Shown here in pieces: positions 19,101-28,700 of a DNA stretch of 64,000 nt. How positions within the stretch are numbered: position 1 is the first letter of the stretch; each line of letters starts with the position of its first letter. The DNA is from Mangrovicoccus sp049603835 (GTDB taxonomy: Bacteria > Pseudomonadota > Alphaproteobacteria > Rhodobacterales > Rhodobacteraceae), in assembly GCA_049603835.1 (NCBI GenBank), contig JBMYSZ010000005.1, forward strand, positions 124,001 to 188,000, written 5' to 3'. Below the pieces are notes generated by a model. The model did no database searches, was not told the origin of the DNA, and saw nothing but the letters and a program-made list of their open reading frames with translations. Made by a program: the position numbers and the translations under genes.

Positions 19101-20233
19101 AGCATGTGGATCTGATCGGCTTTGCCCGGCCCATGGCGGTCAATCGGCTGCGTTCAGCACCGGGCATGGCGCTTTATCGTCCGCAATCGGAACTTCTGCC
19201 CGCCTGTCTGGAAAGCGATGCGGATCTGCCCGATGAGCTAGAGGATCTGCTGGACGCCCTGCGCGATGCACCGATTGGCTGGTTCCCCGAGATTGCGAAA
19301 CAGTTGGAAAATCTGCGCCGCCTCTCCGATTATGACTATGCTTGGCGCCGGGCATATGACCGGGCGGGGCTCTGGCTAGGTCAATATCAAAGCCAAGGCC
19401 CGCAGTTGCGCTATTCCCCGGCTCAGCTGCGTGTGGCAGGCAAGGCGACCCAAGGCGTCTATGGTGCTTTGCAGGCCATGACCCAAACTCGGCTGGGCTT
19501 TTGGCAAAGCCGGCGGTCCTATGATCTGACTCGGTTGAGCGGGCTCAGCTGGCGTGAACTCTATCTGCTGTCGCGTGACCGGCTTTCGCTCGAAGATCTG
19601 GCGCGCTCGGGCAAAACTGGCACAAGGCTGGCCCGCGATGGGTTAGAGATGATCGACCAGATCGGCGCTGTGGCGGCTTGCTTCTTGGAGGGGCTGCGCG
19701 CTCTGCCCGCCACCACTCGGCTGATCTGGGCCGAGACCCTGTCCGTGCATGACGACGCGCCGGATCTGACCCAGCTGACCGCCGCGAAAGCCTGGTCCAG
19801 CATCGCTTATGAAGAGCGGCGCAATCTGGAATATCTGCATCGCTGGATGCTGTCTAAGGTGGATCTCTCCAATGACCAAGCGCGCGAGGTCATGTCCACT
19901 CTGACGCGGGTCTGCCTGCTGATGTCAAGCCATGCTCCGGTCAGCGAGCTGGTCGAAGGCACAATTGCCGAAACCGCCACCCTGACCGTGGGCGATGTGA
20001 GCTTTGTCGATATCGCCCGAGGCACCGCCGCGATTGGCCTATCGGTCACCTATGGCAGCGGCGCCCGGATCGCCCGCGGCGTGGTCGAAGACATTATCGG
20101 CGGCCGTGCCATGGTGCGGGTAACCGAAGCAGTGGGCGGCTCCGTTTCCGTGACGGCGGCCAGCGCGGTGACCTTATCGCGCCCAGCCTCCAAGCGCGGG
20201 CTGCGTTTTGGCCGTAAAGGGCGGATGCGGTAA
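16190..20233 (+). CDS. eCIS structural protein, third and largest paralogue (1347 aa)
   Basis: Function unknown; apart from the DUF4157 toxin it is the largest protein of the operon. Residues ~25-110 repeat the shared N-terminal module (GRSLTAAALTAEQFAWDRK, GALHGLEVELL, RIRITKGLGLTAMGEDVALP). Residues ~320-400 repeat the FFRHLPPVGVLPAELL / FFPPSYAAEAAPVQL block of the 874-aa paralogue. Residues ~850-1200 are strongly helical with heptad-like character, and the last ~60 residues return to strands and end in a basic tail. Size and position suggest a fibre or long baseplate appendage. An alternative is a tape-measure role, but the next gene fits that better. The stop codon overlaps the next ATG by one base (TAATG). 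Confidence 0.65.
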   Translation: MGRTHFIPMPEERILDVQPRFDPQVSAPTPKRLNYQAGRSLTAAALTAEQFAWDRKTALLGRALTPGALHGLEVELLSTAAGQARIRITKGLGLTAMGEDVALPHPLTARFDDIPAAEPLLENQAAPRGVVGLFLQPVRAVQANNADPEDPCPLDPDAYAYADITSLDGVRLVWASLNGHPAAALPADPNDRSRPVPAIGGDGTPQDLGYLSSSQVELPADPLLGRSDPLLVPSSVRRNILAQRIIAEEETAIRRGQVPQWASHGMPVALVEIDDTGEVLWLDRFALARAGGALRKANPIRAFGLTDQLRRARFDQFVDHLQGLRSEGAVLTPGTEFFRHLPPVGVLPAELLDSQALSCDFFPPSYAAEAAPVQLSQFESILAARSGLAPFDLARADYVQILVPVPDHLYDPRLLFQDSIAPDFQVAITQAALRETQAQAAFDELETAQAWALGLVDIAKVAPQIRATPSPASEADDYIQDCQAILAEISDKGSSVPLAAEEQSLIDPAFFPADMASLNQGDLVLESSFAGLKPLAELLESRVNKANDLMDMSFLRLQSDIYRVRKQLVGESDATRLATSPVLANLASSATSLELGKIFNIGNYDAPVAGFTLSRDYQIGAQASGDVVAVANMAEASESLVSVSYADNYTNMDFGNDLLFGQVGTIATRDLEAINAEVMTVAAPVKISSGVSVDLSNYGISSIRADMEKTLVSSSDVALQGLLYGKAAPIRTATIAERLRPSPAQEAKNAAVATKAQVISALQDLGLNLTGLQLPVSASRVTLVPELTLIAEITRLSDAGQDEAVSALTDRGLIPVFDGVAVLLDARIVKAAPSAAQAVLRASLQTLYNSRLDLAYAGLSSLVLSDRLDPDPADGDEGAYFAAAVDALESAVSLLRLAEGRVQAYTAFLASLREAAIEAISLTEEITDAQDLWQAQIDEAVHDQAVATALMTEEQARIDALNARRRDILDKHVDLIGFARPMAVNRLRSAPGMALYRPQSELLPACLESDADLPDELEDLLDALRDAPIGWFPEIAKQLENLRRLSDYDYAWRRAYDRAGLWLGQYQSQGPQLRYSPAQLRVAGKATQGVYGALQAMTQTRLGFWQSRRSYDLTRLSGLSWRELYLLSRDRLSLEDLARSGKTGTRLARDGLEMIDQIGAVAACFLEGLRALPATTRLIWAETLSVHDDAPDLTQLTAAKAWSSIAYEERRNLEYLHRWMLSKVDLSNDQAREVMSTLTRVCLLMSSHAPVSELVEGTIAETATLTVGDVSFVDIARGTAAIGLSVTYGSGARIARGVVEDIIGGRAMVRVTEAVGGSVSVTAASAVTLSRPASKRGLRFGRKGRMR

Positions 20234-22158
20234 TGGGGGATATGGTCCGGGTTCAGCATTTGCATCTGCGCCACGGGCCAGGCTTTGCGCCGCATATGGT
20301 GCAAAGCGCGATTGAGGACGCGCTGCGGTGCCAGATCGGATCTTTGGGGCTGATGGCGCGCTCCGGGCTGGTGGTGATCCGCCGCTTGGATTTGGGGGCG
20401 ATGGCCGATCTTGGCGATATCGCGGCGCTCAAGCAGCGGGTAGCCCAAGTCCTGGCCCAAGCCGTGGCCCAGGCCGTGACCCAAACGGGAAAGGCGACTG
20501 AGGCTCCGATCCGGGATCTAGACGCACCGGTCGCGGTTTTCGCCGATCCTTTGGCACCGCATCGCCAGATTTTGCGCGCCTTGGCCCAGGGGCAGGCCGT
20601 GCCCCAAAGCTGGCCCTATCGCGCTGTGTTTGGCCGGGCTTTGACGCAATCCCCTGCCACGCTTGGTCTGCATATTCTCAGCGAGCTGGCGGATCAGGAT
20701 CATGCGCCTGTGGCCCTGGCCTCTATATTGACCGATCTTGAGGACAGCGCGCCAAAATTTCTGGCTCTGCTGCCGCCCCGATCCCTGCCGCAGCTTGTGC
20801 GACTGCTGACCCGTCCTGGCACCACCTCGCAGAACACTGCTCAACCCATGACCGAGATCTTGGCCGAGCTGCCGCAGATCCAAGGCGCGATTGGGGAAAG
20901 CTTGGCCCTCGCCCCGGCTGATAGCCGCGCTGTGATCCTCGCCGCCCATTGGATTGCCCAGAAAAACGCTGTGCCGCCCGAAGAGGTGATGCGCCAGCTG
21001 GCCGCGCGATTGCCACAACTCCAAGCTCCGATAGGCGAAACGGCCTCCCCCAAAGCGGTACCAGATCGCGAGAGACCAGCCATGGAGGATGCCCTGCCAC
21101 CCTCTGCATCCCTGCCAGAGCGCAAGGCGCAAGCAGAGCCCGTTGCAGATCCCGTATCGCGGCCTGACCAAACCCCGCAGTCGCAAAACCCGGCGCAAAC
21201 TGGCGCGCCTGACACCCAGTCCGGTCCAGCGCCCAAAGCTACGGCAAGCCCAAGGCTTCAATCGTCAGAGCCGGGCCAGACATCGTCAGATGCCCCGCAG
21301 CTCGCCGCGCGCCCAACCGACCCCAAGCCACAGGTAAAACCGGACCCAGACCGGCCAAATGCAGAGCCGCGCCATGACCCTGCGGCGGATTCCACGCCGC
21401 AAATCACAGCAGCGGATGACCAGCCCACCACCCCGCCGCTTTGGGCCATGGGGCAAGCCGTGCCGACGGGCTATGGCGGGGTGATCCTAGCGCTTGGCCT
21501 GGCCCATCGCGCATTTGGCGACTGGTTGAGCCAAGAACCGCATCTAAACCATGGCAGCGGGCAGTGGATCTTGGCCGGTTTGACGCAGCAAGCGCAGATC
21601 CCCAGCGGTGACCCAATGGCGCAGATCATCGCCGCTTTGCCCCAGCCGGACACCCACCCCGATATAGAGGCCGCGCCGCTGGCCTTTCATCTGCCCCAAG
21701 AGCTGATCGAAGACCCCGGCACCGGGGCATTGCCTTCGCTGAGCTTGCGACAGATCTGCGATCATGCTGGCTGGCGCATGCTCTGTCTTGAGCGCAGTGG
21801 CTTGCCAATCGCCGCCTGGACCGGCCTGGCACCCACGCCCATCCGCGCGCTGATCACCGCCAGCCGCGCCCGGCGCAAACCGCCGCAAGTCTGGCGCGCG
21901 GAAGCCCTGGCCCAAGCCTGCCTTTGGGGGCTGCATCGGTTTTTGCGCCGCCGCACCGGGAGGAGCCTGGCCCAGCTCTGCCGCCGCCCAGCCCTGATTT
22001 TGGCCAGCCGCACCCATTGGGATGTACAATTTCCCGGCGATTTGGTGGATCTGTCCCTGCGCCGCTATGGGGTGGATCTGTCGCCCGGCTGGGTGTCTTG
22101 GCTGATGCGGGTTGTTACCATCCATTACGATTTCGGGGAGGCGCCGGACCATGCCTGA
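20233..22158 (+). CDS. Probable eCIS tape-measure-type protein (Afp14-like)
   Basis: A 641-residue protein lying directly before the AAA+ ATPase, where Afp14/tape-measure genes lie. The N-terminus (VRVQHLHLRHGPGFAPHMV, then an amphipathic helix) and the C-terminus (SRTHWDVQFPGDLVDLSLR, RYGVDLSPGWVSWLMRVV and IHYDF) match the pattern I associate with CIS tape-measure family proteins. The central ~150 residues are Pro/Gln/Ala-rich and disordered, an unusual spacer. In this family the protein sets tube length and is handled by the neighbouring ATPase. The call rests on motif memory and context, not on alignment. It overlaps the ATPase gene by 8 bases. Confidence 0.6.
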   Translation: MGDMVRVQHLHLRHGPGFAPHMVQSAIEDALRCQIGSLGLMARSGLVVIRRLDLGAMADLGDIAALKQRVAQVLAQAVAQAVTQTGKATEAPIRDLDAPVAVFADPLAPHRQILRALAQGQAVPQSWPYRAVFGRALTQSPATLGLHILSELADQDHAPVALASILTDLEDSAPKFLALLPPRSLPQLVRLLTRPGTTSQNTAQPMTEILAELPQIQGAIGESLALAPADSRAVILAAHWIAQKNAVPPEEVMRQLAARLPQLQAPIGETASPKAVPDRERPAMEDALPPSASLPERKAQAEPVADPVSRPDQTPQSQNPAQTGAPDTQSGPAPKATASPRLQSSEPGQTSSDAPQLAARPTDPKPQVKPDPDRPNAEPRHDPAADSTPQITAADDQPTTPPLWAMGQAVPTGYGGVILALGLAHRAFGDWLSQEPHLNHGSGQWILAGLTQQAQIPSGDPMAQIIAALPQPDTHPDIEAAPLAFHLPQELIEDPGTGALPSLSLRQICDHAGWRMLCLERSGLPIAAWTGLAPTPIRALITASRARRKPPQVWRAEALAQACLWGLHRFLRRRTGRSLAQLCRRPALILASRTHWDVQFPGDLVDLSLRRYGVDLSPGWVSWLMRVVTIHYDFGEAPDHA

Positions 22159-24151
22159 TGATCGCCACGCTACTTTCGCGGATACCCTGCCCGCTAATGC
22201 TGCCCCGCTGGTGCGCCTGGTATTTGGACTTCTGGGCCAAGCTTTGGAGGGGGCTGGGCCAGACTTCGACCCCGCCACATCTCTCGACCCCGCCCCAGAA
22301 GCGCAATTCCTAGGCCAAGCCCGCGCGGGATTGCCTGATATGCGCGATATATCCGCGGCCTTCGACATGGCACGCCAAGCGCTGATGGGCCATCCGCTTA
22401 GCCTATTGGCCGATGCGCTGGCCCTGAGCAAAGCAGAGCTAGCAGCGGTAGCCCTGGCCCATGCGGTAGAAACCGATGCTTTGGCGGGCCGAGCCGTGGC
22501 CTATTTGCAATCGCCGGGCGGCGGGGCTTGGCCAAGCCTGGGCCTGATCCAAGAACTGCTGGCGCCGCTTGACCCCCTCGGGGTGCGGATCCCGGTGATG
22601 GCGAATGGCGCGGCGATCCGGGCCGGGCTTTTGACCCTTGGCGGGGCTGGCCCTTTGCCGGAACAAGTGCTGCGCCTGCCCGCGCCGCTGATTGCCTGCC
22701 TCTCTGGGGCCGCGATCACTTGGCCGGGGCTGCAAGAGGTCATCACCCGCGCGCCCGATCCCAACTGGCCGGACAGCCTGGCCCGCGCGCTTGACCCGCT
22801 GACCCAAGGACTGGCCGAGGCCGGGCCCATGCTCGTTGTGATGCGCGGTGTCACCCAGCGGGATCAGCGCGAAATCTTGGCCCGGCTGGCACATGGGCTA
22901 GAGGCTATGGCGGCGGTTTTTGAGCTGGACCAGCTGCAAGCCGATGGTCTGGGCGCGCTCTGCACCGGCGCGGAAATCTTGCCCGCTTTTCGCGCCAATC
23001 CCGGTCCGGGCGAGGCGCTGCGCCTGCCAGATCTGCAGGGCTTTCCCGGCCCGGCCTTGGCCTTTCTTGGCCCCGATGGCAGTGTCACTGCGCCTAACCG
23101 GCGGCGCAGCGAATGGCGGCTCCCTTTGCCCTCGGCGCCGGAGCGGCAAAAGCTCTGGTCGGTGCGTTTCCCGGATGCCCAGCTTGCGGCTCGGCTGGGG
23201 CGCGATCACCTGCAAACCCCGGGCCGGATCCAAGAGCTGAGCGACGCCGCCGAAAACGAAGCCCAGCTACATGGCCGGACCCAGCCCGTAGAGGCGGATC
23301 TGCGCGCTGCATTATGGGCGGGCGAGGATGCGGGGCTTGGGGCTTTGGCCCAGCCGGTCACGGATGACATCCCCGATGCGGCTATGGTCGCAGGCCCGCA
23401 GCTGCGCGAGGCGCTAGAAACGCTGCTTACCCGCTGCCGCGCCCGCGAAGCCCTGGGCGCGCGACTTGGCCCCGCGCTACAAGCCCGCTATCGCACCGGC
23501 ATTCGCGCGCTTATGACCGGGCCGTCAGGCACAGGCAAAACCCTAGCCGCCGCTTGGCTGGCCGGGCGCCTGGCCTTGCCGCTTTACCGGGTGGATCTGG
23601 CCTCGGTCAGTTCGAAATATATCGGCGAAACCGAAAAAAACCTGGCCCAGCTTTTGGCCCGTGCCGAGGAATTCGACACTGTCCTGCTGTTTGACGAGGC
23701 GGATAGTCTTTTCGGCAAACGCACGGATATTTCCGACAGTAATGACCGTTTCGCCAATGCCCAGACCAATTACCTGCTGCAAAGGATCGAGACCTTTTCC
23801 GGCATTTCGCTTTTGACCTCTAACGCCAAAAGCCGGTTTGACGATGCCTTTATTCGCCGTCTTGATGCTATTTTGGAATTCGGCCAACCCGAGCCGCGCG
23901 AACGCCTGGCTCTATGGTTGGCGCATTTGGGCGAGGCGCATCAGCTGAGCGTTAGCGAGCTAAACCGGCTGGCCGCTTTCGCTGATCTGACTGGCGGCCA
24001 TATCCGCAATGTGGTGCTGCTGGCGGAGGTCCTGGCGCAAGAGGCGGAGGCGCAGATCGACTTCACCTTGCTCATGCAGGCGATGAAAATCGAATATCGC
24101 AAGCTGGGCCTGACCCTCCCCATGGAGCTGAGCCAAGGGGGGGCGAAATGA
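22151..24151 (+). CDS. AAA+ ATPase of the eCIS (Afp15-like)
   Basis: A 666-residue AAA+ ATPase of the family linked to every eCIS operon. Walker A is GPSGTGKT at residues ~457-464. Walker B is TVLLFDEADSLFGKR around residues 509-523, and a SSKYIGETEKNL pore-region segment lies between them. Sensor and arginine-finger segments follow (LLTSNAKSRFDDAFIRRLDAILEF). The N-terminal ~400 residues are a variable helical domain. Afp15-type ATPases are needed for particle assembly and perhaps cargo loading. The ATG at 22151, overlapping the upstream stop, gives a normal N-terminus. A G7 run lies near its 3' end (24137-24143). Confidence 0.92.
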   Translation: MPDDRHATFADTLPANAAPLVRLVFGLLGQALEGAGPDFDPATSLDPAPEAQFLGQARAGLPDMRDISAAFDMARQALMGHPLSLLADALALSKAELAAVALAHAVETDALAGRAVAYLQSPGGGAWPSLGLIQELLAPLDPLGVRIPVMANGAAIRAGLLTLGGAGPLPEQVLRLPAPLIACLSGAAITWPGLQEVITRAPDPNWPDSLARALDPLTQGLAEAGPMLVVMRGVTQRDQREILARLAHGLEAMAAVFELDQLQADGLGALCTGAEILPAFRANPGPGEALRLPDLQGFPGPALAFLGPDGSVTAPNRRRSEWRLPLPSAPERQKLWSVRFPDAQLAARLGRDHLQTPGRIQELSDAAENEAQLHGRTQPVEADLRAALWAGEDAGLGALAQPVTDDIPDAAMVAGPQLREALETLLTRCRAREALGARLGPALQARYRTGIRALMTGPSGTGKTLAAAWLAGRLALPLYRVDLASVSSKYIGETEKNLAQLLARAEEFDTVLLFDEADSLFGKRTDISDSNDRFANAQTNYLLQRIETFSGISLLTSNAKSRFDDAFIRRLDAILEFGQPEPRERLALWLAHLGEAHQLSVSELNRLAAFADLTGGHIRNVVLLAEVLAQEAEAQIDFTLLMQAMKIEYRKLGLTLPMELSQGGAK

Positions 24152-25755
24152 GCCATAAAGCCGTTCCTCACAAAGGCCGGGCGCGACGTCGGCGCGGCAA
24201 AGGGCAAAATGAAGCCCGAACTGCACAGCCCACTGGACAGACTTCTGCCCAACCCACGGCACAGGGTCAAAGCACCACGCCGCGCTATCTGAAAACCCCG
24301 CAAAGGCCGAAAGCCGAGGCTGCGGATCTTGGATCTGCCAGTGAGCGCGAGGCCCGGTTTGGGATTGGGCAAGGGCTAGGACATGGCCGGCAAGAGGTCA
24401 GCCAAAGCCCGCAAGCCACCGCCATGGGGCGGGCCGCCGCGCAATCGGTTGCTGCCAGCAAAACCAGCGGCAAAGCGCTAGGCCCGTCCGAGCGCGCCGG
24501 GGCAGAGGCGGCTTTGGGTCAAAGCTTCGCCGGGATAGAGATGCACCAGGCCTCTCCCATTGCAGCGGCATTTGGGGCCCAGGCGCTCACATATGACGGG
24601 CAAATCCACCTCGCCCCCGGCATGCCGGATCTGCAAAGCCCAGCGGGCCAAAGCCTTTTGGGCCATGAGCTGACCCATGTGGCGCAGCAACGCAAATACG
24701 GCACCACCGCAGCGCAATTCCGTATCGCCACCAATTCCAGCACCGAGGCCGATACCGGGCTGGGCCAGATGAATATTGATTTCTCGGCCGCCCATGATGG
24801 TCCTGCGGGCGGTGGCTCTGATGGTATGGAGGGCACGATCAGCTTCACCCCTTATGCGACAGCGCCCTATTCCAACCGAATTGGGCTTTTGCAAGTTGCG
24901 GATGTGGAAGTGGCGCAACCAGGGGGGGGGCGCAGAGATCATGTCTGGGGGTTCGGCGAAGAGCGGCGCGAAGGCATTAAAACCGATCAGGGCAGTTTTG
25001 TAGACAAGGTGTTCGCAAGCGTGACCCCCGGCCCGGCGACCGAGGCTTGGTATGGAGCGGAATATGGCTCGCTCGATAATAGCTCCGGTTCTAATCATTT
25101 CGGCTGGAATCGAGGCGCTAATGATATCGGCGATGCCGTGATTTACGATTTTCCTAGCGGATTTGCGGGGGATGTTTACAGCTTTGAGACCGTGGCCAAG
25201 GCCCGCGATAGCGATGCGGTCTATGGGGTGGTGCGTTGGGGCTTTGAGGTGACCGGGCCCGCAACAACCACCAATGAATGGTATGACATCCCCAAAATCA
25301 CGTCGAGCGGGGGGCAGGCATCAGTTTCAGATAATTTCACCTCTGCTTTGGCGAATTACCGCGATGTCATCCAGCATGAGCCCGAAATTCTGTATTTTGA
25401 CACGATGTCCGACACGCCCAGCAGCAGCGAATTGGCCAAGCTAGCTGATGCCTCTAGCTATATGAACAGCCATTCCGACGCCCATATCGAGCTTTCGGCC
25501 AGTGCTGATACCCGCGGTTCGGCCGCCTATAACCGCGCGCTGGCCTTGCGGCGCATGGGTTCTGTCCAAGCGCATTTGATCGCCCAAGGCATAGATCCAA
25601 GCCGGATCCGCAGGCTAGAGGCCAGCGCCGGGGAAAGCCATGCCCAAGGCAGCCAAGACGCGGCTTTGCGCCATAGCGCGGGCAGTTATCAGGCCAATCG
25701 CCGGGTCACCGTGCGCTTTGTGCGCAATGCTAGTTCCGCTGCTCCTAGCCCGTGA
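24148..25755 (+). CDS. DUF4157-OmpA fusion protein
   Basis: A 535-residue protein. Residues 1-110 are basic, Gln/Ala-rich and disordered. Residues ~115-185 are a DUF4157 domain with HELTH at 173-177, a zinc-metalloprotease-like motif. Residues ~190-400 are a beta-rich middle with no recognised family. Residues ~410-530 are an OmpA-like peptidoglycan-binding domain (LAKLADASSYMNSHSDAHIE, ASADTRGSAAYNRALALRR, ANRRVTVRFV). DUF4157 marks eCIS cargo and accessory proteins, while an OmpA domain normally binds the cell wall. It overlaps the ATPase gene by 4 bases. There is no signal peptide. A G9 run lies in the middle of the gene (24922-24930). It may be cargo, or an adaptor between the particle and an envelope. 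Confidence 0.82.
   Translation: MSHKAVPHKGRARRRRGKGQNEARTAQPTGQTSAQPTAQGQSTTPRYLKTPQRPKAEAADLGSASEREARFGIGQGLGHGRQEVSQSPQATAMGRAAAQSVAASKTSGKALGPSERAGAEAALGQSFAGIEMHQASPIAAAFGAQALTYDGQIHLAPGMPDLQSPAGQSLLGHELTHVAQQRKYGTTAAQFRIATNSSTEADTGLGQMNIDFSAAHDGPAGGGSDGMEGTISFTPYATAPYSNRIGLLQVADVEVAQPGGGRRDHVWGFGEERREGIKTDQGSFVDKVFASVTPGPATEAWYGAEYGSLDNSSGSNHFGWNRGANDIGDAVIYDFPSGFAGDVYSFETVAKARDSDAVYGVVRWGFEVTGPATTTNEWYDIPKITSSGGQASVSDNFTSALANYRDVIQHEPEILYFDTMSDTPSSSELAKLADASSYMNSHSDAHIELSASADTRGSAAYNRALALRRMGSVQAHLIAQGIDPSRIRRLEASAGESHAQGSQDAALRHSAGSYQANRRVTVRFVRNASSAAPSP
24922..24930 (+). repeat. G9 homopolymer inside the DUF4157-OmpA gene
   Basis: Nine consecutive G encode Gly-Gly-Gly in the reading frame shown. 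Runs of this length are prone to slipped-strand mispairing. A one-base change would move reading into a frame that stops near base 25003, removing the OmpA-like domain. Similar but shorter runs lie at 24137-24143 (G7) and 28035-28042 (G8) in adjacent genes. Confidence 0.8.
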
Positions 25756-25763
25756 GGATATAG

Positions 25764-28700
25764 ATGACGACCTCGCATGCTCCGTCCTCCGCTCGGCCTC
25801 GCAAATCTGGCTCCAATCGCGATGCTGCTGACAGCTCTCACGCCAATGTAAAGCCGCGCAGCCAAGCGGCAAGCCCGGCCTATTTGGGCGGGATCGCGGG
25901 CGGGATTGCAGGAGGGGCGGGGGCTTTGGGCAGTCCGGCCTTTTTGCAGCGCAAACCGGGCAATATGGTGCAGCGCCTGCCCCAAGATCCTTTCCCCACC
26001 GTCGAGGATGAAGAAGAGACCTTGCAACTGCAAAGGCTGCCGCAAGATCCCACTGCCACTGGCGAAGACGGGCCGCCGCCGGTTTTGCAGGCCAAGCTGA
26101 CCATCAACACCCCCGGCGATGCCCATGAAGCCGAAGCCGATCAAGTGGCCAGCAATGTTTTGGCACGCAAGGAAACCTCGGGCCAGATTGGCGGAAGTGG
26201 CAGTGGCAGTGGCAGCGGCGGGGGCAATAGCGGGGCTCAGATCCAGCGCAAATGCGCCAGCTGTGGCAGCGAGGCCCAAGGCGACAGCCCCTGCCCCTCT
26301 TGCGCGGCGAAGGCAGCAGCATTGCAGCGCAGCGCAGGCTCTGGCGCAGCAAACACGCCCTCCCCCACCACCAGCGCCGCCCAAGCCGTGGCCAATCCCG
26401 GATCCGGCGCACCCCTGGCCCCCGCCACTCGCGCCCCGATCGAGGCAGAGCTAGGCCGCGATCTGTCTAGCGTTCGGGTCCATTCCGATAGCCGCGCCCG
26501 CGAAGCCGCCGATAGCATTGACGCAAAGGCCTTTACCCACGGGCAGAATATCTGGCTAGGCTCTGGGCAAAGCGCGGATGATATGGGGCTCATGGCCCAT
26601 GAGGCGACCCATACAGTGCAACAGGGCAAAGGCGGCGCATCGGGTCCGGCTTTGGTGCAACGCGCGCCCGCAGATCACCGCCCGACCGAAGATGGCACCG
26701 CCCCGCGCGCCCGGATCGACGCGGAGTTAGAGAAAGAGAAAAAGGCCAAGGGCGAGCCTGACCCCGGTGATGCGCCGCCGAAAATCGATCCGGCGGAGAA
26801 ACGCGCCAAAGCCGCGCCGCTCGAAAGCAAGGCCAAACCCGATGCGGATCGCCCGGCCCAGGCTGGCCCGATGGTCGCGGGGGCGGCGCAAGAGGTCAAG
26901 GCCAAGGCCGATAGCCCGCCCGAGCCCCTCACCCAAGCCAAAGCTGATGCGCCCAAAGCCGAAGCGGCCTCCAATGAAGGCGGCGGCGAAGATCCCATGG
27001 CCTCGGTTCAAAAGGCCGCGGCTTTGGTCACCGCATTGCCCGAACCGCCCCAGCCGCAGCCCATGACCCCGCCGCCCATGGTGATGCCGGTGGATCGCGA
27101 TGGGCTGCCGCTGGCGCCGGATCTAGAGGGCGAAGCCCTGGCCCAGACCGTCGCCGTGCAGCTGCATGGCAATCGCGATGCCGCCTTCTCTCTGCGCCAA
27201 CATGCGAAACAGGCCCGCGCCAATGCCGCCCTTTTGCGGGGCAATATCGGCATGGCCGACAGCCATATCGCCACGTCTGAGGCGGGGATTAAGCAAACAA
27301 AGGCGGATCTAAAGACCCGGCGCGGGATCATCAAAGAGGCGGAAAACGCCCATGCGGTGAGTAAGGCCAAGGCCGACAAAGTCGCCGCCGATGCGCCGCC
27401 GCTGCAAGTCAAAGCCGAAGGCGCTAAGGATGAGGTGGGGCCTGTGGCCTCGGAGGCGGCAGACACGGCGGCTCAGCAAAAGGCTAATGCGCCCGATGAC
27501 CCGGATGCGGGCGGTGCCGCCCAGGAAAACAGTCAAAAGCTGGGATCCGTAGCCCAAGACACCGCCACTATGAGCCAAACCACGGATCAAGCGCGGGCCG
27601 GTGCCATTCAGCTTCAGGCGGATGCCAATCAGGCCGCCCAAGATAACGCGGCGGCTATGGGCAAAATCGAAGAGACCAAAGCCACCGCCGATCAGCTGGA
27701 CAGCAAGCTTGACCAAGAAAGCGCGACAACGGCTAAAGCCAAAAGCCAGCTTGATGCGCAACGCGCTAAACCCGATGCGGTAGATGCCAAAGCTCAGAAT
27801 TTGGAGAGCGGTGCCGCTGCGATAGATGCGGCCAGCCAAGCCCGAATGATCGAGCTACAAGCGATCCAAGCCGATTATATCCGCGACACAGCCGGGGTTG
27901 ATGGCGCGCAAAGCCTCGCGGATGAGAATGACGGCGATATCCAACGCGCGCCGCGCGGCGGCGGCGGCTATCGCGGGCGGGGCTTTTTCGGGATCTCCAC
28001 AGCCGGGGCTGGACGGGTTTCGTCGCGTTCGCGCGGGGGGGGCAAGCCGCCTCGCGCCTCCAAAGGGCTCAAAGGCCAAAAGCCAGATCCCAATCAGGCC
28101 TATAACGACCGCTGGCAAGTAAATATCCCGCAATTCGACCTGATGACCGACCGTCAGAAACAGCACCGGATGCAACAGGCCCAGGCCGCAGCGGAACGGC
28201 GCAAAGCCCGGCTGAAAGCCCTGCAAGACGGGACTTATGGCGATGTGGCCCAAATGGACAGTATGGACCGGATGGGGCTGGCCATGCGGTTCATGATGAC
28301 CGAGGCTTATCATTCCGTCATGGGGGTTCAGTGGTCGGATTGGTCGCTGGGCAGTGCCGGCCAGGCCTTAATGATGGCGATAAACCCGCTAGGGCCGATC
28401 AACGGTGTTTTGGCAGGCCTGTCGACACTTGCGGGCGGCGTGGCAAATATCGGGAATGTCGAGCAGTGGAAGAAAGACCCGCTGCAAAATGGCCTGAAAA
28501 TCGCCGCTGATATCGCCACAGGGATCACTGTGATCCTGGGCTCGATTGTGGCTTTGCTGGGTCTTATCACTGCGCTTTCAGCGGCAGCGATTGTGCTGTC
28601 TTGGTTCACGCTCTCGCCCTTACTGACGCCGGTCATTTTATGGTGCACCTCAACCGGGATCACCGTTGGCAGCTGGACCATATCCGCCGGGAAATTCGCG

